In this document: positions 28,251 through 37,685 of the stretch, piece by piece
How positions within the stretch are numbered: position 1 is the first letter of the stretch
How the letters are laid out: every line of letters starts with the position of its first letter
Assembly: GCA_963717695.1 (NCBI GenBank)
Contig: CAVQWR010000003.1
Coordinates: 248,001 to 312,000 of the forward strand
Length of the DNA stretch: 64,000 nt
Source: CAIWHR01 sp963717695
GTDB lineage: Bacteria > Pseudomonadota > Gammaproteobacteria > Burkholderiales > Casimicrobiaceae
Reading direction: 5' to 3'
Program-made: the position numbers and the translations under genes
The notes under the pieces: generated by a model
What the model saw: only the letters and a program-made list of their open reading frames with translations
Databases searched by the model: none
Told to the model about the DNA's origin: nothing

Positions 28251-28652
28251 TCAGGCCGCCGCGGCGCGCCTCACATGCGCGGCCACCGCCTTGAGCAGGC
28301 TTTCCTTGGTGAAAGGCTTCGTGAGATATTGGTCCGAGCCGACCATGCGTCCGCGCGCCCGGTCGAACAGGCCGTCCTTCGAGGACAGCATCACCACGGG
28401 CGTGCCGTGGAACGTCGAGTTCTTCTTGATGAGCGCGCAGGTCTGGTACCCGTCGAGGCGCGGCATCATGATGTCGACGAAGATGATCGCCGGCTGGTGG
28501 TCGGCGATTTTCGCGAGCGCGTCGAAGCCATCCTCGGCGAGGATGACCGTGCAGCCCGCCTGCAGCAAAAAGATCTCGGCGCTGCGGCGGATGGTGTTCG
28601 AGTCGTCGATCACCATTACCTTGACGCCAGACAGTGTATTCGGCTCCGCCAA
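28251..28652 (-). CDS. pilG: PilG response regulator
   Basis: Single receiver domain of 133 residues that promotes type IV pilus extension when phosphorylated by ChpA. VMVIDDSNTIRRSAEIFL holds the acidic pair, IIFVDIMMPRLDGYQT the phospho-acceptor Asp, VVMLSSKDG the switch Ser, and LTKPFTKESL the Lys. The SNTIRRSAE segment distinguishes PilG from PilH. It is the first gene of the cluster; upstream is a 331-bp gap. No rubredoxin gene precedes it, unlike in many pseudomonads. Confidence 0.95.
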   Translation of the reverse strand: MAEPNTLSGVKVMVIDDSNTIRRSAEIFLLQAGCTVILAEDGFDALAKIADHQPAIIFVDIMMPRLDGYQTCALIKKNSTFHGTPVVMLSSKDGLFDRARGRMVGSDQYLTKPFTKESLLKAVAAHVRRAAAA

Positions 28653-28983
28653 CGTATTCTCCCGTTCGGGCCCCTCCGCGCCGGCGCTGCGCCAATTGGG
28701 CGCCGCGCGTCCCGGGGCAAGTTTGCCATGACCGAAGCTCGTTGACTAGAGCATAAACCTTGCCGGAATAGGCTTCGGCGACCTGATCTCGCTGTTTTTG
28801 CAACACCGGAGCAAGTTTTCCCCGCCGAAACTGCCGCGCCGCGGCAGGGGCGGACGCGCCGCGTCCTTTTCGCCGGAGCGCGACGGCGGCAAATTCGGAC
28901 GCATTCGGAGCGACGCGCCCGCGGATGCGGGTGCAGCTTCGCGGCAATCCAGGATCCGCGCCGCGCTCGGGCCGGGGTTCGGT
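28653..28983. other. Intergenic region upstream of pilG
   Basis: No gene or RNA is recognised. It should hold the pilG promoter; I see no convincing -35/-10 pair or sigma-54 site. An imperfect inverted repeat (GCGCC-AATT-GGGCGC, around 28689-28703) lies about 40 bp before the pilG start. The far end abuts the ilvA stop. Confidence 0.4.
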
Positions 28984-30502
28984 CTAGCTGCCCAGGAACA
29001 TCCGGTAGGCGGGATTGGCCGTCTCGTCGACGCAGTCGTAGCCGAGCTCGTCCAGAAAGGCGCGGAAGGCGCGCCGGTCGGACGGCGGCACCTGCATCCC
29101 CACCAGCACCCGGCCGTAGTCGGCGCCGTGATTGCGGTAATGGAACATGCTGATGTTCCAGCCCCGGCTCATGCTGTTGAGGAAGCGCATCAGCGCGCCG
29201 GGCCGCTCGGGAAACTCGAACCGGTAGATGCTTTCGTGCTCGGCGGCCGGCGCGTGGCCGCCGACCAGATGGCGCACGTGCAGCTTCGCCATCTCGTTGT
29301 CGGTGAGGTCGTAGGCGTCGATCCGGTGCCGCTTCAGCTCGGCGAGGAGCTGCTCGGTCTCGCGCCGGTTCGCGACCTCGATGCCGACGAAGAGATGGGC
29401 GATCCTCGGGTCGGCGTAACGGTAGTTGAACTCCGTCACCGAGCGCTTGCCGAGCAGTCGGCAGAACTCGCGGAAGCTGCCCGGATGCTCCGGGATCGTC
29501 ACCGCGAGGATCGCCTCGCGCTCCTCGCCGAGCTCGGCGCGCTCGGCGACGAAGCGCAGCCGGTCGAAGTTCATGTTGGCGCCGCAGGCGATCGCAACGT
29601 AGGTGCGGCCCTTCGCCTTGTGCCGCTCGACCCACGCCTTAAGCCCGGCGACCGACAGCGCGCCGGCGGGCTCGAGGATCGAGCGCGTGTCCTCGAACAC
29701 GTCCTTCAGCGCCGCGCAGATCGCGTCGGTGTCGACCCGCACCATGTCGTCGACCAGCTCGCGCGCAATGCGGAACGTCTCGACGCCGACCTGCTTCACC
29801 GCGACGCCGTCGGCGAAGAGCCCGACGTGCGGCAGCGCGATGCGCCGCCCGGCCTCGAGCGAGCGCGTCATCGCGTCGGAGTCGACCGGCTGCACGCCGA
29901 TCACCTTGATGTCCGGCCGCACGCGCTTCACGTAGGAGGCGATGCCGGCGATGAGGCCGCCGCCGCCGACGGCGACGAAGATCGCGTCGATCGGTCCCTG
30001 GCACTGGCGCAGGATCTCCATGCGCGATCGTCCCCTGCCCCGCGATCACGTCGGGATCGTCGTAGGGATGGACGAACGTCGCGCGCGAGCTTCTTCTGCA
30101 GCGTCAGAGCGTGCGCGTAGGCGTCGCTGTACGAGTCGCCGTGCAGCACGACCTTGGCGCCGCGGCTCTCGACCGCGGCGATCTTGATCTGCGGCGTGGT
30201 CACCGGCATCACGATCGTCGCCTTGCAGCCGAGCGTCTGCGCCGCGAGCGCGACGCCCTGCGCATGGTTGCCGGCGGACGCCGCGATCACGCCGCGGCGC
30301 GCGCTCGCGCGGCGCTGAGGTTCGCCATCTTGTTGTACGCGCCGCGCAGCTTGAACGAGAACACCGGCTGCTGGTCCTCGCGCTTCAGCAGCACGCGGTT
30401 GCCGAGGCGCCGGGACAGGATGGGCGCGTGATCGAGCGGGGACTCGATCGCGACGTCGTAGACCTTGGCGGTCAGGATCTTCTGCAGGTAATCGACGGGC
30501 AC
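28984..30502 (-). CDS. ilvA: Threonine ammonia-lyase, biosynthetic (three frameshifts)
   Basis: PLP enzyme converting threonine to 2-oxobutanoate for isoleucine synthesis. N-terminus VDYLQKILTAKVYDVA, PLP lysine in FSFKLRGAYNKM, SAGNHAQGVA and the glycine loop VAVGGGGLIAG; two ACT-like regulatory domains (EHPGSFREFCRLLGKR; PERPGALMRFLNSM) end in NPAYRMFLGS. Start is the GTG at 30502 (VPVDYLQK), equivalent to the MPVDYL start of relatives. Breaks occur near 30296 (one base missing) and near 30084 and 30022 (one extra each); corrected length is about 505 residues, normal for the long, isoleucine-regulated form. All motifs survive, so error is more likely than decay. Divergent from ppx. Confidence 0.88.
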
Positions 30503-30648
30503 GGTTCGCGTTGCGGCGACGCGCGGAGTTGCGATCGTCCGAGCGTAACAGGAAAGCCCGCGCCGCGGAAACCGCGGCACCGCGCCGCAGGTTCGTGCGT
30601 TGCGCTAGCATCTGGTAGCGCTTCGCGCACGATGCCGCGCACGCACCC

Positions 30649-32121
30649 CTGACCGCCGCCACGCTCGCCGTCGTCGACATGGGATCGAACAGCTTCCGGC
30701 TGGAGATCGGCCGCGTCGAAGGCGACCAGATCTACCGCCTCGACACGTGGCGCGAAACGCTGCGCATCGGCGCCGGCATCGACGGCAAGGGCCGCCTCAC
30801 CCCCGAGGCCCGGCGCGCGGCGATCGCGTGCCTCGCGCGCTTCGGCGAGCGCATCCGCGGGCTGCATCCGTCGGCCGTGCGTGCCGTCGCGACCAACACG
30901 TTTCGCCTTGCGACCAACGCGGCGGAATTCCTGCCGAGGGCGGAGCGCGCGCTGGGCTTCCCGATCGACGTCATCACCGGCCACGAGGAGGCGCGTCTCA
31001 TCTACAACGGCGTCGCCCACGTGCTGCCGGCCACGACCGAGCCGCGCCTCGTCGTCGACATCGGCGGCGGCTCGACCGAGTTCATCATCGGCCGCGGCCA
31101 CGTTCCGCTGAAGCTCGATTCGCTGAAGATCGGGTGCGTCGGGCTCACCAAGCGGTTCTTCGCGAGCGGCAAGCTGACCGCCGACCGCGTTCGCCGAGGC
31201 CGACACGCGTCGCGCGCGCCGAAATCGAGGTGATTGCGAAGGAGTTCGGCCGCGAGCATTGGAGCGCCGCATACGCGTCGTCGGGCACCGCGCTGGCGCT
31301 CGCCGAAATCCTCGAGCAGAACGGCCTATCCGCCGCCGGGATCACGCCGGACGGGCTCGCGCGGCTGCGCAAGCGGATGATCGGCTGCGGCCACGTCGAG
31401 CGGCTCGCGCTCGCCGCGCTGAAGCCGGAACGCGCGCCCGGTGCTGGCCGCCGGGCTCGCGATCATGGCGGCCGCGGTCGGCGGAGCTCGGCGTCGAGCG
31501 CATCAATCCGGTCGGCGGCGCGTTGCGCCTCGGCGTGCTCTACGATCTGCTCGGGCGGACCGTGCAGCGCGACGAGCGCGCCGCGACCGTCGAGCAGTTC
31601 CTCGTCCGCTACCGGATCGACCGCGAGCACGCGGAGCGGGTCGCCGCGATGGCGATGGCGCTGTACCGCGGGCGCGGTGCGCACGCCCGACCCCGCCGCC
31701 GCGCAGCGCCTCGAGTGGGCGGCACTGCTGCACGAGACCGGCTTCTCGGTGTCGCACACGGGCTTCCACAAGCACGGCGCGTACATCCTGCAGAACGCCG
31801 ACATGCCGGGATTCTCCTCCCGCGAGCAGAACGACATCGCGCTGCTGGTGCTCGGGTGCCGTGGCGGGCTTCGAAAAGATCGCTCCGGCGCTCGCGAACG
31901 GCGAGCTGCGGGCAAGGCTCGTGGCGCTTCGCCTCGCCGTCATCTTTCACCATGCGCGGCGCCCGATGGCACTGCCGCGCATCACGCTGCGAATGGCAGG
32001 CGGCAGCGGCTCTCTGCGGGTGCCCGCGCGTTGGCTGAAGACGCATCCGCTGACGTCCCATCTGCTTGCGAAGGAACGCGCCGAATGGGCGGCGCAGGGT
32101 CATCCACTGCGGGCGCCGTGA
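30649..32121 (+). CDS. ppx: Exopolyphosphatase Ppx/GppA (six +1 frameshifts)
   Basis: Hydrolyses polyphosphate from its ends or pppGpp; ASKHA fold. LAVVDMGSNSFRLEIG is the N-terminal phosphate loop, then AVATNTFRLATN, DVITGHEEARLIYNG and VVDIGGGSTEFIIG. The C-terminal HD-like half includes LLHETGFSVSHTGFHKHGAYI. Extra bases near 31189, 31203, 31440, 31482, 31671 and 31855 must be removed to read it; all six are +1 and four sit at G runs. The first ATG in frame (30679) falls inside the loop, so the true start is upstream: either CTG at 30649 or ATG at 30632 with a further indel. Densest run of errors in the window. Converges on sixA. Confidence 0.82.
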
Positions 32122-32149
32122 ACATCCGTCAGGCGCCGGCGCGGGCGCT

Positions 32150-32602
32150 TCAGACGAAGTCGGGGCCGATCACGACGCGCAGCACCACCGACGCAGCGCC
32201 CGACTTGTCGCGGTTGGAGAGCCACCATACCGCGCCCTTCCTGACCGACCACCACGCCTCCTCGCCCGAGAGGAGGAACGACGCGACCGCGCCGATGGTC
32301 GGCTGATGGCCGACGATCAGCACCGCCTCGCGCGAATCCGGCCAGCCCGCGGCGACGAGCAGGGCGTGCGCACTGGCGCCCGGCGCGATCTCGTCGACCG
32401 TTCTGAACTTGCGCTTCAGCGCGAGCGCGGTCTGCTGCGCGCGGTCGGCGGGCGACACGAGGATGCGCGTCGTCTCCGGCAGGTGGTGGTCGAGCCAATC
32501 GCCCATCCGCTCGGCCTGCTTCAATCCCTTTGCGGTGAGCCGGCGGCCCATGTCGGGCTCGCCGGCTTCGGCTTCCGCATGTCGCCACAGGATAAGATCC
32601 AT
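32150..32602 (-). CDS. sixA: Phosphohistidine phosphatase SixA
   Basis: A 150-residue histidine phosphatase (phosphoglycerate-mutase fold). The catalytic RHAEAE motif is at 7-12, SPADRAQQTA near 50 provides the second Arg, and VGHQP near 100 the second His. SixA dephosphorylates phospho-His on HPt domains or PTS proteins. Start ATG at 32602, two bases after the ppk1 stop, so it is cotranscribed with ppk1; the pairing of ppk1 with sixA-like phosphatases recurs in betaproteobacteria. Frame intact. The function in polyphosphate metabolism is not established. Confidence 0.87.
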   Translation of the reverse strand: MDLILWRHAEAEAGEPDMGRRLTAKGLKQAERMGDWLDHHLPETTRILVSPADRAQQTALALKRKFRTVDEIAPGASAHALLVAAGWPDSREAVLIVGHQPTIGAVASFLLSGEEAWWSVRKGAVWWLSNRDKSGAASVVLRVVIGPDFV

Positions 32603-32604
32603 GA

Positions 32605-34773
32605 TCAGTCCGCCTCGTCCTGCTCGCGCATCCGCGCGAGCAATGCCTGCTGCGCCGAGCGGCCGGCCGCGCGCCCGCGCGGCTTGACACGGGTCCACTC
32701 GCCGTCGGAGCGCAGCGACCACGCGTCGCACGTGTCGGCGAGGTATTCGGAGAGCCCCTCGTCCAGCACGCGCCGGCGAAGCTCGGGATCGCGCACGGGA
32801 AACGCGACCTCGATCCGGCGGAACATGTTGCGTCCCATCCAGTCGGCCGACGCGAGCCACACGTCGCCGGCGCCGTCGTTCTCGAAATACCAGACGCGGT
32901 GGTGCTCGAGAAAGCGCCCGAGGATCGAGCGCACGCGAATGTTGTCCGAAACGCCCCTGACACCCGGGCGCAGCGCGCACGCGCCGCGTACGACGAGATC
33001 GATCTTCACGCCGGCCTGGGACGCCGCGTAGAGCGCGCGGATCACGCCTTCCTCGAGCAGCGCATTCATCTTGGCCGACGATGCGCGCGGGCTTGCCCTG
33101 CCGCGCGTGCCGCGTCTCGCGCCGGATCATCTCGATCACGCGCCGGTGCATCGTGAACGGCGCCAGCAGCAGGCGGCGCATCCGCCCCGCCCGCGACAGG
33201 CTCGTGATGTGGAGGAACACGTCGTTGACGTCGGCGCAGAGCACGGGATCGGCGGTCAGCATCCCGAAATCGGTGTAGAGGCGCGTGGTGCGCGGATGGT
33301 AGTTGCCGGTGCCGAGGTGAGCGTAGGGCCGCAGCCGCACGCGTCCGCGCGAGTCGGGCTCGCGGCGGATGACGAGCGCGAGCTTCGCGTGCGTCTTCAG
33401 CCCGAACACGCCATAGACCACCTGGGCGCCGGCGTGTTCCAGCCGCTCCGCCCAGTTGATGTTCGTCTCCTCGTCGAAGCGCGCCATCAGCTCGATGACG
33501 ACCGTCACCTCCTTGCCTCGGCGCGCCGCCTCGATCAGCGCTTCCATCAGCACCGAATTCACGCCGGTGCGATAGACCGTCTGCTTCACCGCGACGACGT
33601 CGGGATCCTCGGCCGCGCGGCGGATGAACTCCACGACCGGCTCAAACGACTGGTACGGGTGATGCAGCAGGATGTCGCGGCTGCGGATCGCCGCGAGGAT
33701 GTCCGGCTGCTCGCGCAGCCGGTCCGGAATGCCAGGGACGAAGGGCTCGTACTTCAGCGCGTCGATGTCGACCTGGTCGGCGAGCGAGGCGAGCCGCGCG
33801 ATGTTGACCGGCCCGTCGCAGCGATAGAGGTCGGCATCGGTCAGCTCGAACTGCTGCAGCAGGAACTGGGCGAGGGGCTCCGGGCAGTTGGCCGCGACCT
33901 CGAGGCGCACTGCCGAGCCGAACTGCCGCTGCGGCAGCTCGCCCTGCAGCGCCTGCCGCAGGTTCTTCACCTCCTCCTCGTCGATCCAGAGGTCGGCGTC
34001 GCGCGTGACGCGGAACTGCGCGTAATTGACGACGGCGCGGCCCGGAAAGAGCTCGTGCAGATGCGCGTGGATCACCGACGACAGCATCACGAAGTCGTTG
34101 TCGCGGCCGCCGACGTCGCGCGGAATGCGGATCACCCGCGGCAGCACGCGCGGCGCCTTCACGATCGCGATCGCCGAATCGCGCCCGAACGCGTCGCGGC
34201 CGGAGAGCTCGATCACGAAGTTGAGGCTCTTGTTGACGACCTGCGGAAACGGGTGCGCCGGGTCGAGCCCGATCGGCGTCAGGAGCGGCCTCACCTCGCC
34301 TCGAAATAGCGCGCCGCCCAGCGGCGCTGCGCCGGCGTGAATTCCGTGCGGCGGACGAGGCGCACGCCCGCCTTCTCGAGCGAGGGCAGCACATCGCGAT
34401 TGAGCAGCATGTATTGCTCGCGCGATCAGCGCGCGCGCCTCGTCGCCGACGGCGCGCAGCATCGTGCGCGCGCTCCTGCAGCGTCATCCCCGCAGGCGCG
34501 ATCTTGGCGCGGAGCTGCTCCTTGATGCCGGCGACGCGGATCTCGAAGAACTCGTCGAGGTTGCTGCCGAGGATGCAGAGGAAGCGCAGCCGCTCGAGCA
34601 GCGGCACCGCGCGGGTCCGCCGCCAGCGCCAGCACGCGGCGGTTGAACTCGAGCAGTGAAAGCTCGCGGTTGATCGGTGGCGTGTCGGCGTCGGGATGGG
34701 ACATGTGAAATTTCAGCCCCGGCGCGTCCGGGGCGGAAACCCGAAGCCGGATTGGTGCGTGCGCAGCGTCCAT
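32605..34773 (-). CDS. ppk1: Polyphosphate kinase 1 (five frameshifts)
   Basis: Makes polyphosphate from ATP at the membrane. Opening INRELSLLEFNRRVLALA and LGSNLDEFFEIRVAG are the PPK N-domain; TPIGLDPAHPFP the head; YAHLGTGNYHPRTTRLYTDF carries the autophosphorylated His region; the C-terminus has FENDGAGDVWLASADWMGRN. Start 34773 (MDAAHAPIRL) has GGGAGG 7 nt upstream; the ATG at 34704 is nearer the family core but lacks a ribosome site. Extra bases near 34615, 34470, 34425 and 33073 and a missing base near 34297 break the frame; corrected it is about 721 residues, normal. Follows dnaQ by 29 nt. Confidence 0.87.
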
Positions 34774-34802
34774 CAGCTTGCCTCCCGCACGTGACAGTGC
34801 GG

Positions 34803-35552
34803 TTACGCGGCGGCGACCGCCAGCGGTTCCGGCGCCGTTGCAGCGGGCTCGACCAGCCACACGCAGTGGCCGCCCGACTCGCGGTCGAGTGCGGCAAGGT
34901 ACTCGGCATGCAGCGCGGCCTCGTCGGCCGAAGGCGCGATCACGATCGCCGGACGCGCGATGCCGGGCTCGCCCCCGTCCCCCTGCGCCGACAGGCCCGG
35001 ACGGGCGGGCACGACCATGTCGATCGTCAGCGATTCCTGTCCCCGCGTCATCGCGAGGTAGACCTCGACCAGGAGCTCGGCGTCGAGCAGCGCGCCGTGC
35101 AGTGTTCGGCGCGAACGGTCGACGGCAAAGCGCTCGCACAGCGCATCGAGGTTGTTGCGCTTGCCCGGGAACGTCTCGCGCGCCAGCGCCAGCGTGTCGA
35201 CGAGCTTCGCGCAGTGCCCGACGCAGGCGGGAAGATCGGCGAGGCCGAACTCCGCCTCGAGGAACGCCATGTCGAACGGCGCGTTGTGGATCACCCATTC
35301 GGCGCCGCGCGCGAACTCGATGAAATCGGCGGCGACCTCGCGGAATTTCGGCTTGCCCTTGAGGTCGTCCCAGGTCATGCCGTGGACTTCGGTCGCGCCG
35401 GCGTCGATCTCGCGCTCCGGATCGATCCGGAAGTGGATCGTGCGGCCCGTCGGACGGCGGTCGACGAGCTCGATGGCGGCGAGCTCGATGATCCGGTGGC
35501 CCTGCCTCGGATCGAGGCCGGTGGTTTCGGTGTCGAGGACGATCTGGCGCAT
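34803..35552 (-). CDS. dnaQ: DNA polymerase III epsilon subunit (3'-5' proofreading exonuclease)
   Basis: Proofreading exonuclease of the replicative polymerase, 249 residues. ExoI motif VLDTETTGLD is at 5-14, ExoII NAPFDMAFLEAEF at about 90, and the ExoIII region LHGALLDAELL with the catalytic His and Asp near 150. The C-terminal tail, which binds the alpha subunit, is Ala/Pro-rich. ATG at 35552. Frame intact. It lies upstream of ppk1 on the same strand; no rnhA neighbour is seen, unlike the common rnhA-dnaQ order. Confidence 0.95.
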   Translation of the reverse strand: MRQIVLDTETTGLDPRQGHRIIELAAIELVDRRPTGRTIHFRIDPEREIDAGATEVHGMTWDDLKGKPKFREVAADFIEFARGAEWVIHNAPFDMAFLEAEFGLADLPACVGHCAKLVDTLALARETFPGKRNNLDALCERFAVDRSRRTLHGALLDAELLVEVYLAMTRGQESLTIDMVVPARPGLSAQGDGGEPGIARPAIVIAPSADEAALHAEYLAALDRESGGHCVWLVEPAATAPEPLAVAAA

Positions 35553-35566
35553 CAGAAGTCAGTCGT

Positions 35567-35644
35567 CAGTTGACAGTCGACGGCATGAACAGCACCCGAA
35601 CGAACGGTGTTACTGACAACTGTCGAACTGGCCACTGTCAACTG
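35567..35644. repeat. 11-bp inverted repeat with internal direct copies
   Basis: CAGTTGACAGT (35567-35577) is the exact reverse complement of ACTGTCAACTG (35634-35644), 56 nt apart, with further ACTGTC/GACAACTGTC copies between. It fills the gap between the PP2C stop and the dnaQ start and would fold as a long stem-loop in RNA. It has much lower GC than the flanks. Confidence 0.6.
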
Positions 35645-36565
35645 TCATTTGCGGTAGCGCTGGATCGTCGCCTGGATCTCGGCGATCGCGCGCTCGATCT
35701 CGTCGTCGGAAAGATCGCGCTGCGTGCCCTTGCGGTCGGTCAGGGTCAGCGTGCGGTCGATCTGGGTCTGGAACTCGCCGAGGCCCATCGTCTCGGTGAT
35801 CGTCGTCGACGGCTGGTCGGCCATCGAATCCGGACCCCAGCGGACGACGATCGTCGACACGTTGTCGCCTTCGTCGCCGCCGCGGCGCTCGGCCTCGCGC
35901 ACCATCTGCGGCGCCGACTTGAGGATCGGCGTCGACGTGAGCCACGTGGCGATCTCGTCCTTGCTGAGCACGCTCCACAGGCCGTCGGTGCAGAGCATCA
36001 GGATGTCGCCCTCGCGCAGCGGCGTGCGCTTGCCGAGATCGATCACCGGATCGACGAGGCCGCCGAGACAGCTGAAGATCTTGTTGCGATCGGGATGGAG
36101 CAAGACGTCCTCGGCCCCGATGATGCCCTGATCGACGAGGTACTGGACCTTGGAGTGGTCCTTCGTCTGGCCGATGAGTCCGCCCTGCCGGTAGAGGTAG
36201 AGCCGGGAGTCGCCGACGTGCGCCCAGTACGCGTGGCTCGCCTGGACGACGCAGGCGACGCAGGTGGTGCGCGGCGTCTCCAGCATCGAGAACTGGTTCG
36301 CGTAGGAGCCAAGCGCCGCGTGCGCGCGGATCATCGAGTCCTGCAGGAACTTGAGCGGGTTCTTGAGGATCGGCTTCGCCTCGTCCTGGAAGCGCTCGAT
36401 GAAGAGGCGCACGGTGATCTGCGCGGCGATCTCGCCGCCGGCGTGCCCGCCCATGCCGTCGCAGACGACGAGCAGCAGCGTGTCGCGGCCGAACGTGTAC
36501 GCGATCCGGTCCTGGTTGACCTTGCGCGAGCCCTTGCGGCTTTCCTGGAAGATCGTGAAGCGCAT
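35645..36565 (-). CDS. PP2C-family Ser/Thr protein phosphatase
   Basis: Metal-dependent phosphatase of 306 residues. Signatures: SRKVNQDR near residue 13-20, VVCDGMGGHAGGE near 34-46, WAHVGDSRLYLYR, and CTDGLWSVL near 195, all the acidic metal ligands of the PP2C fold. A C-terminal extension (about 255-306) with charged helices is outside the domain. ATG at 36565. It follows the protein kinase gene by 22 nt and is cotranscribed, forming an opposed kinase-phosphatase pair that may tune a shared substrate. The stop overlaps the inverted repeat described separately. Targets unknown. Confidence 0.92.
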   Translation of the reverse strand: MRFTIFQESRKGSRKVNQDRIAYTFGRDTLLLVVCDGMGGHAGGEIAAQITVRLFIERFQDEAKPILKNPLKFLQDSMIRAHAALGSYANQFSMLETPRTTCVACVVQASHAYWAHVGDSRLYLYRQGGLIGQTKDHSKVQYLVDQGIIGAEDVLLHPDRNKIFSCLGGLVDPVIDLGKRTPLREGDILMLCTDGLWSVLSKDEIATWLTSTPILKSAPQMVREAERRGGDEGDNVSTIVVRWGPDSMADQPSTTITETMGLGEFQTQIDRTLTLTDRKGTQRDLSDDEIERAIAEIQATIQRYRK

Positions 36566-36587
36566 GAAGCGTTGTTTCGCGTGCGCG

Positions 36588-37526
36588 TCAGGCGCCGATT
36601 TCGGTGAAGAGCTTCCGCTTGAGATTGCCGAAGAAGGTGAGCTTGCGCTTCTTCGGGGGGATCTCGCGAATCGCCTTCTGCAGGGCGAACACCGACTGCG
36701 GCCGCTCGAGCGGGTCGAGGCGCAGGCACCAGTCGATGACCTCGAGCACGTTGTCCGAGTACTGGCCGGACCAGATCTTCTTCGCCGAGACGAGGTGGTC
36801 CTCCTGCAGGCGCGCGTCCGCCGCCTGCGGCGCGAACGCGGCGAGGCAGGCGAACATGCTGGCGCCGACGCCGTAGACGTCGGTCCACGGGCCGAGGCGA
36901 TCGGGCTCGCGATACTGCTCCGGCGCGGCGAACCCGGGCGTGTACATCGGCGCGAGCTTCGGCCGGCTCGTCGTCAGCGTCTGCCGCGCGGCGCCGAAGT
37001 CGAGGAGCACCGGGCTGCCGTCGGTGCGCAGGTAGATGTTGGCGGGCTTGATGTCGAGGTGCAGGAGCTTGTGCGTGTGCACTTCGCGCAGGCCGTTCAG
37101 GAGGTGCATGAACACGTGCCGCACGAGCCGCTCGGACATCTGGTCCTGCCGCATCTGGATCTGCTGCTGCAGCGTGCGCCCGCGCTCGTAGCGCATCACC
37201 ATGTAGACCGTCTCGTTGGCGCGGAAGAAATTCAGCACGCGCACGACGTTGGGATGGTTGATCTTGGCGAGCGCGCGACCCTCCTCGAAGAAGCACTTCA
37301 TTCCGTACCGGAACGACGTGAGGTTCTCGGCCGAGCTCGCGCGGACGATGTCGCCCTCGGTGCGCAGCACCAGCGACGACGGCAGGTATTCCTTGATGGC
37401 GACCGGCGCGCCGGTCTCGTCGAACGCGCGGTAGACAATGGAAAACCCGCCGCGGCTGATTTGCCGGTCGATCCGGTAGTTGAGCAGCTGGTAACCGCCG
37501 GAAAGTGCCTGGTTGGTGACTGCCAT
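36588..37526 (-). CDS. Hanks-type Ser/Thr protein kinase
   Basis: Soluble kinase of 312 residues. P-loop-like ISRGGFSIVYRAF near 24-36, invariant Lys in VAIKEYLP, catalytic loop LLHLDIKPANIYL (HLD in place of the usual HRD), and metal-binding VLLDFGAARQT. FAAPEQY marks the activation segment end. No transmembrane segment or sensor domain, so it is cytosolic. ATG at 37526. It is paired with the PP2C phosphatase just downstream. HxD variants occur in active bacterial kinases, so the change does not show inactivity. Divergent from yicC; substrate unknown. Confidence 0.92.
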   Translation of the reverse strand: MAVTNQALSGGYQLLNYRIDRQISRGGFSIVYRAFDETGAPVAIKEYLPSSLVLRTEGDIVRASSAENLTSFRYGMKCFFEEGRALAKINHPNVVRVLNFFRANETVYMVMRYERGRTLQQQIQMRQDQMSERLVRHVFMHLLNGLREVHTHKLLHLDIKPANIYLRTDGSPVLLDFGAARQTLTTSRPKLAPMYTPGFAAPEQYREPDRLGPWTDVYGVGASMFACLAAFAPQAADARLQEDHLVSAKKIWSGQYSDNVLEVIDWCLRLDPLERPQSVFALQKAIREIPPKKRKLTFFGNLKRKLFTEIGA

Positions 37527-37685
37527 GGGCGCAAATAATAAGCGATAACCTCAGTATGCGCTCGCAATTCGCGTGCCAACTGGCGCGCCCAAGCTTGCGC
37601 GGGCGAGGGATAACGCATACATTCGTGGCTCTTCGCGGCGCGCCGAGGGCGCGGAAATCGTGCATAAACCGGTGAAAAACTCCCG

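Noticed and set aside
28817..28947. N-terminal extension of pilH or a small gene upstream of pilG
   Set aside because: Open on the minus strand but has no family match, no ribosome site, and Arg-rich shadow composition.
30649..32121. Programmed frameshifting in ppx
   Set aside because: Six independent +1 shifts without slippery motifs are implausible as regulation; sequence error is simpler.
36588..37526. Inactive pseudokinase because HLD replaces HRD
   Set aside because: The invariant Lys, catalytic Asp and DFG are all present, and HxD variants can be active.
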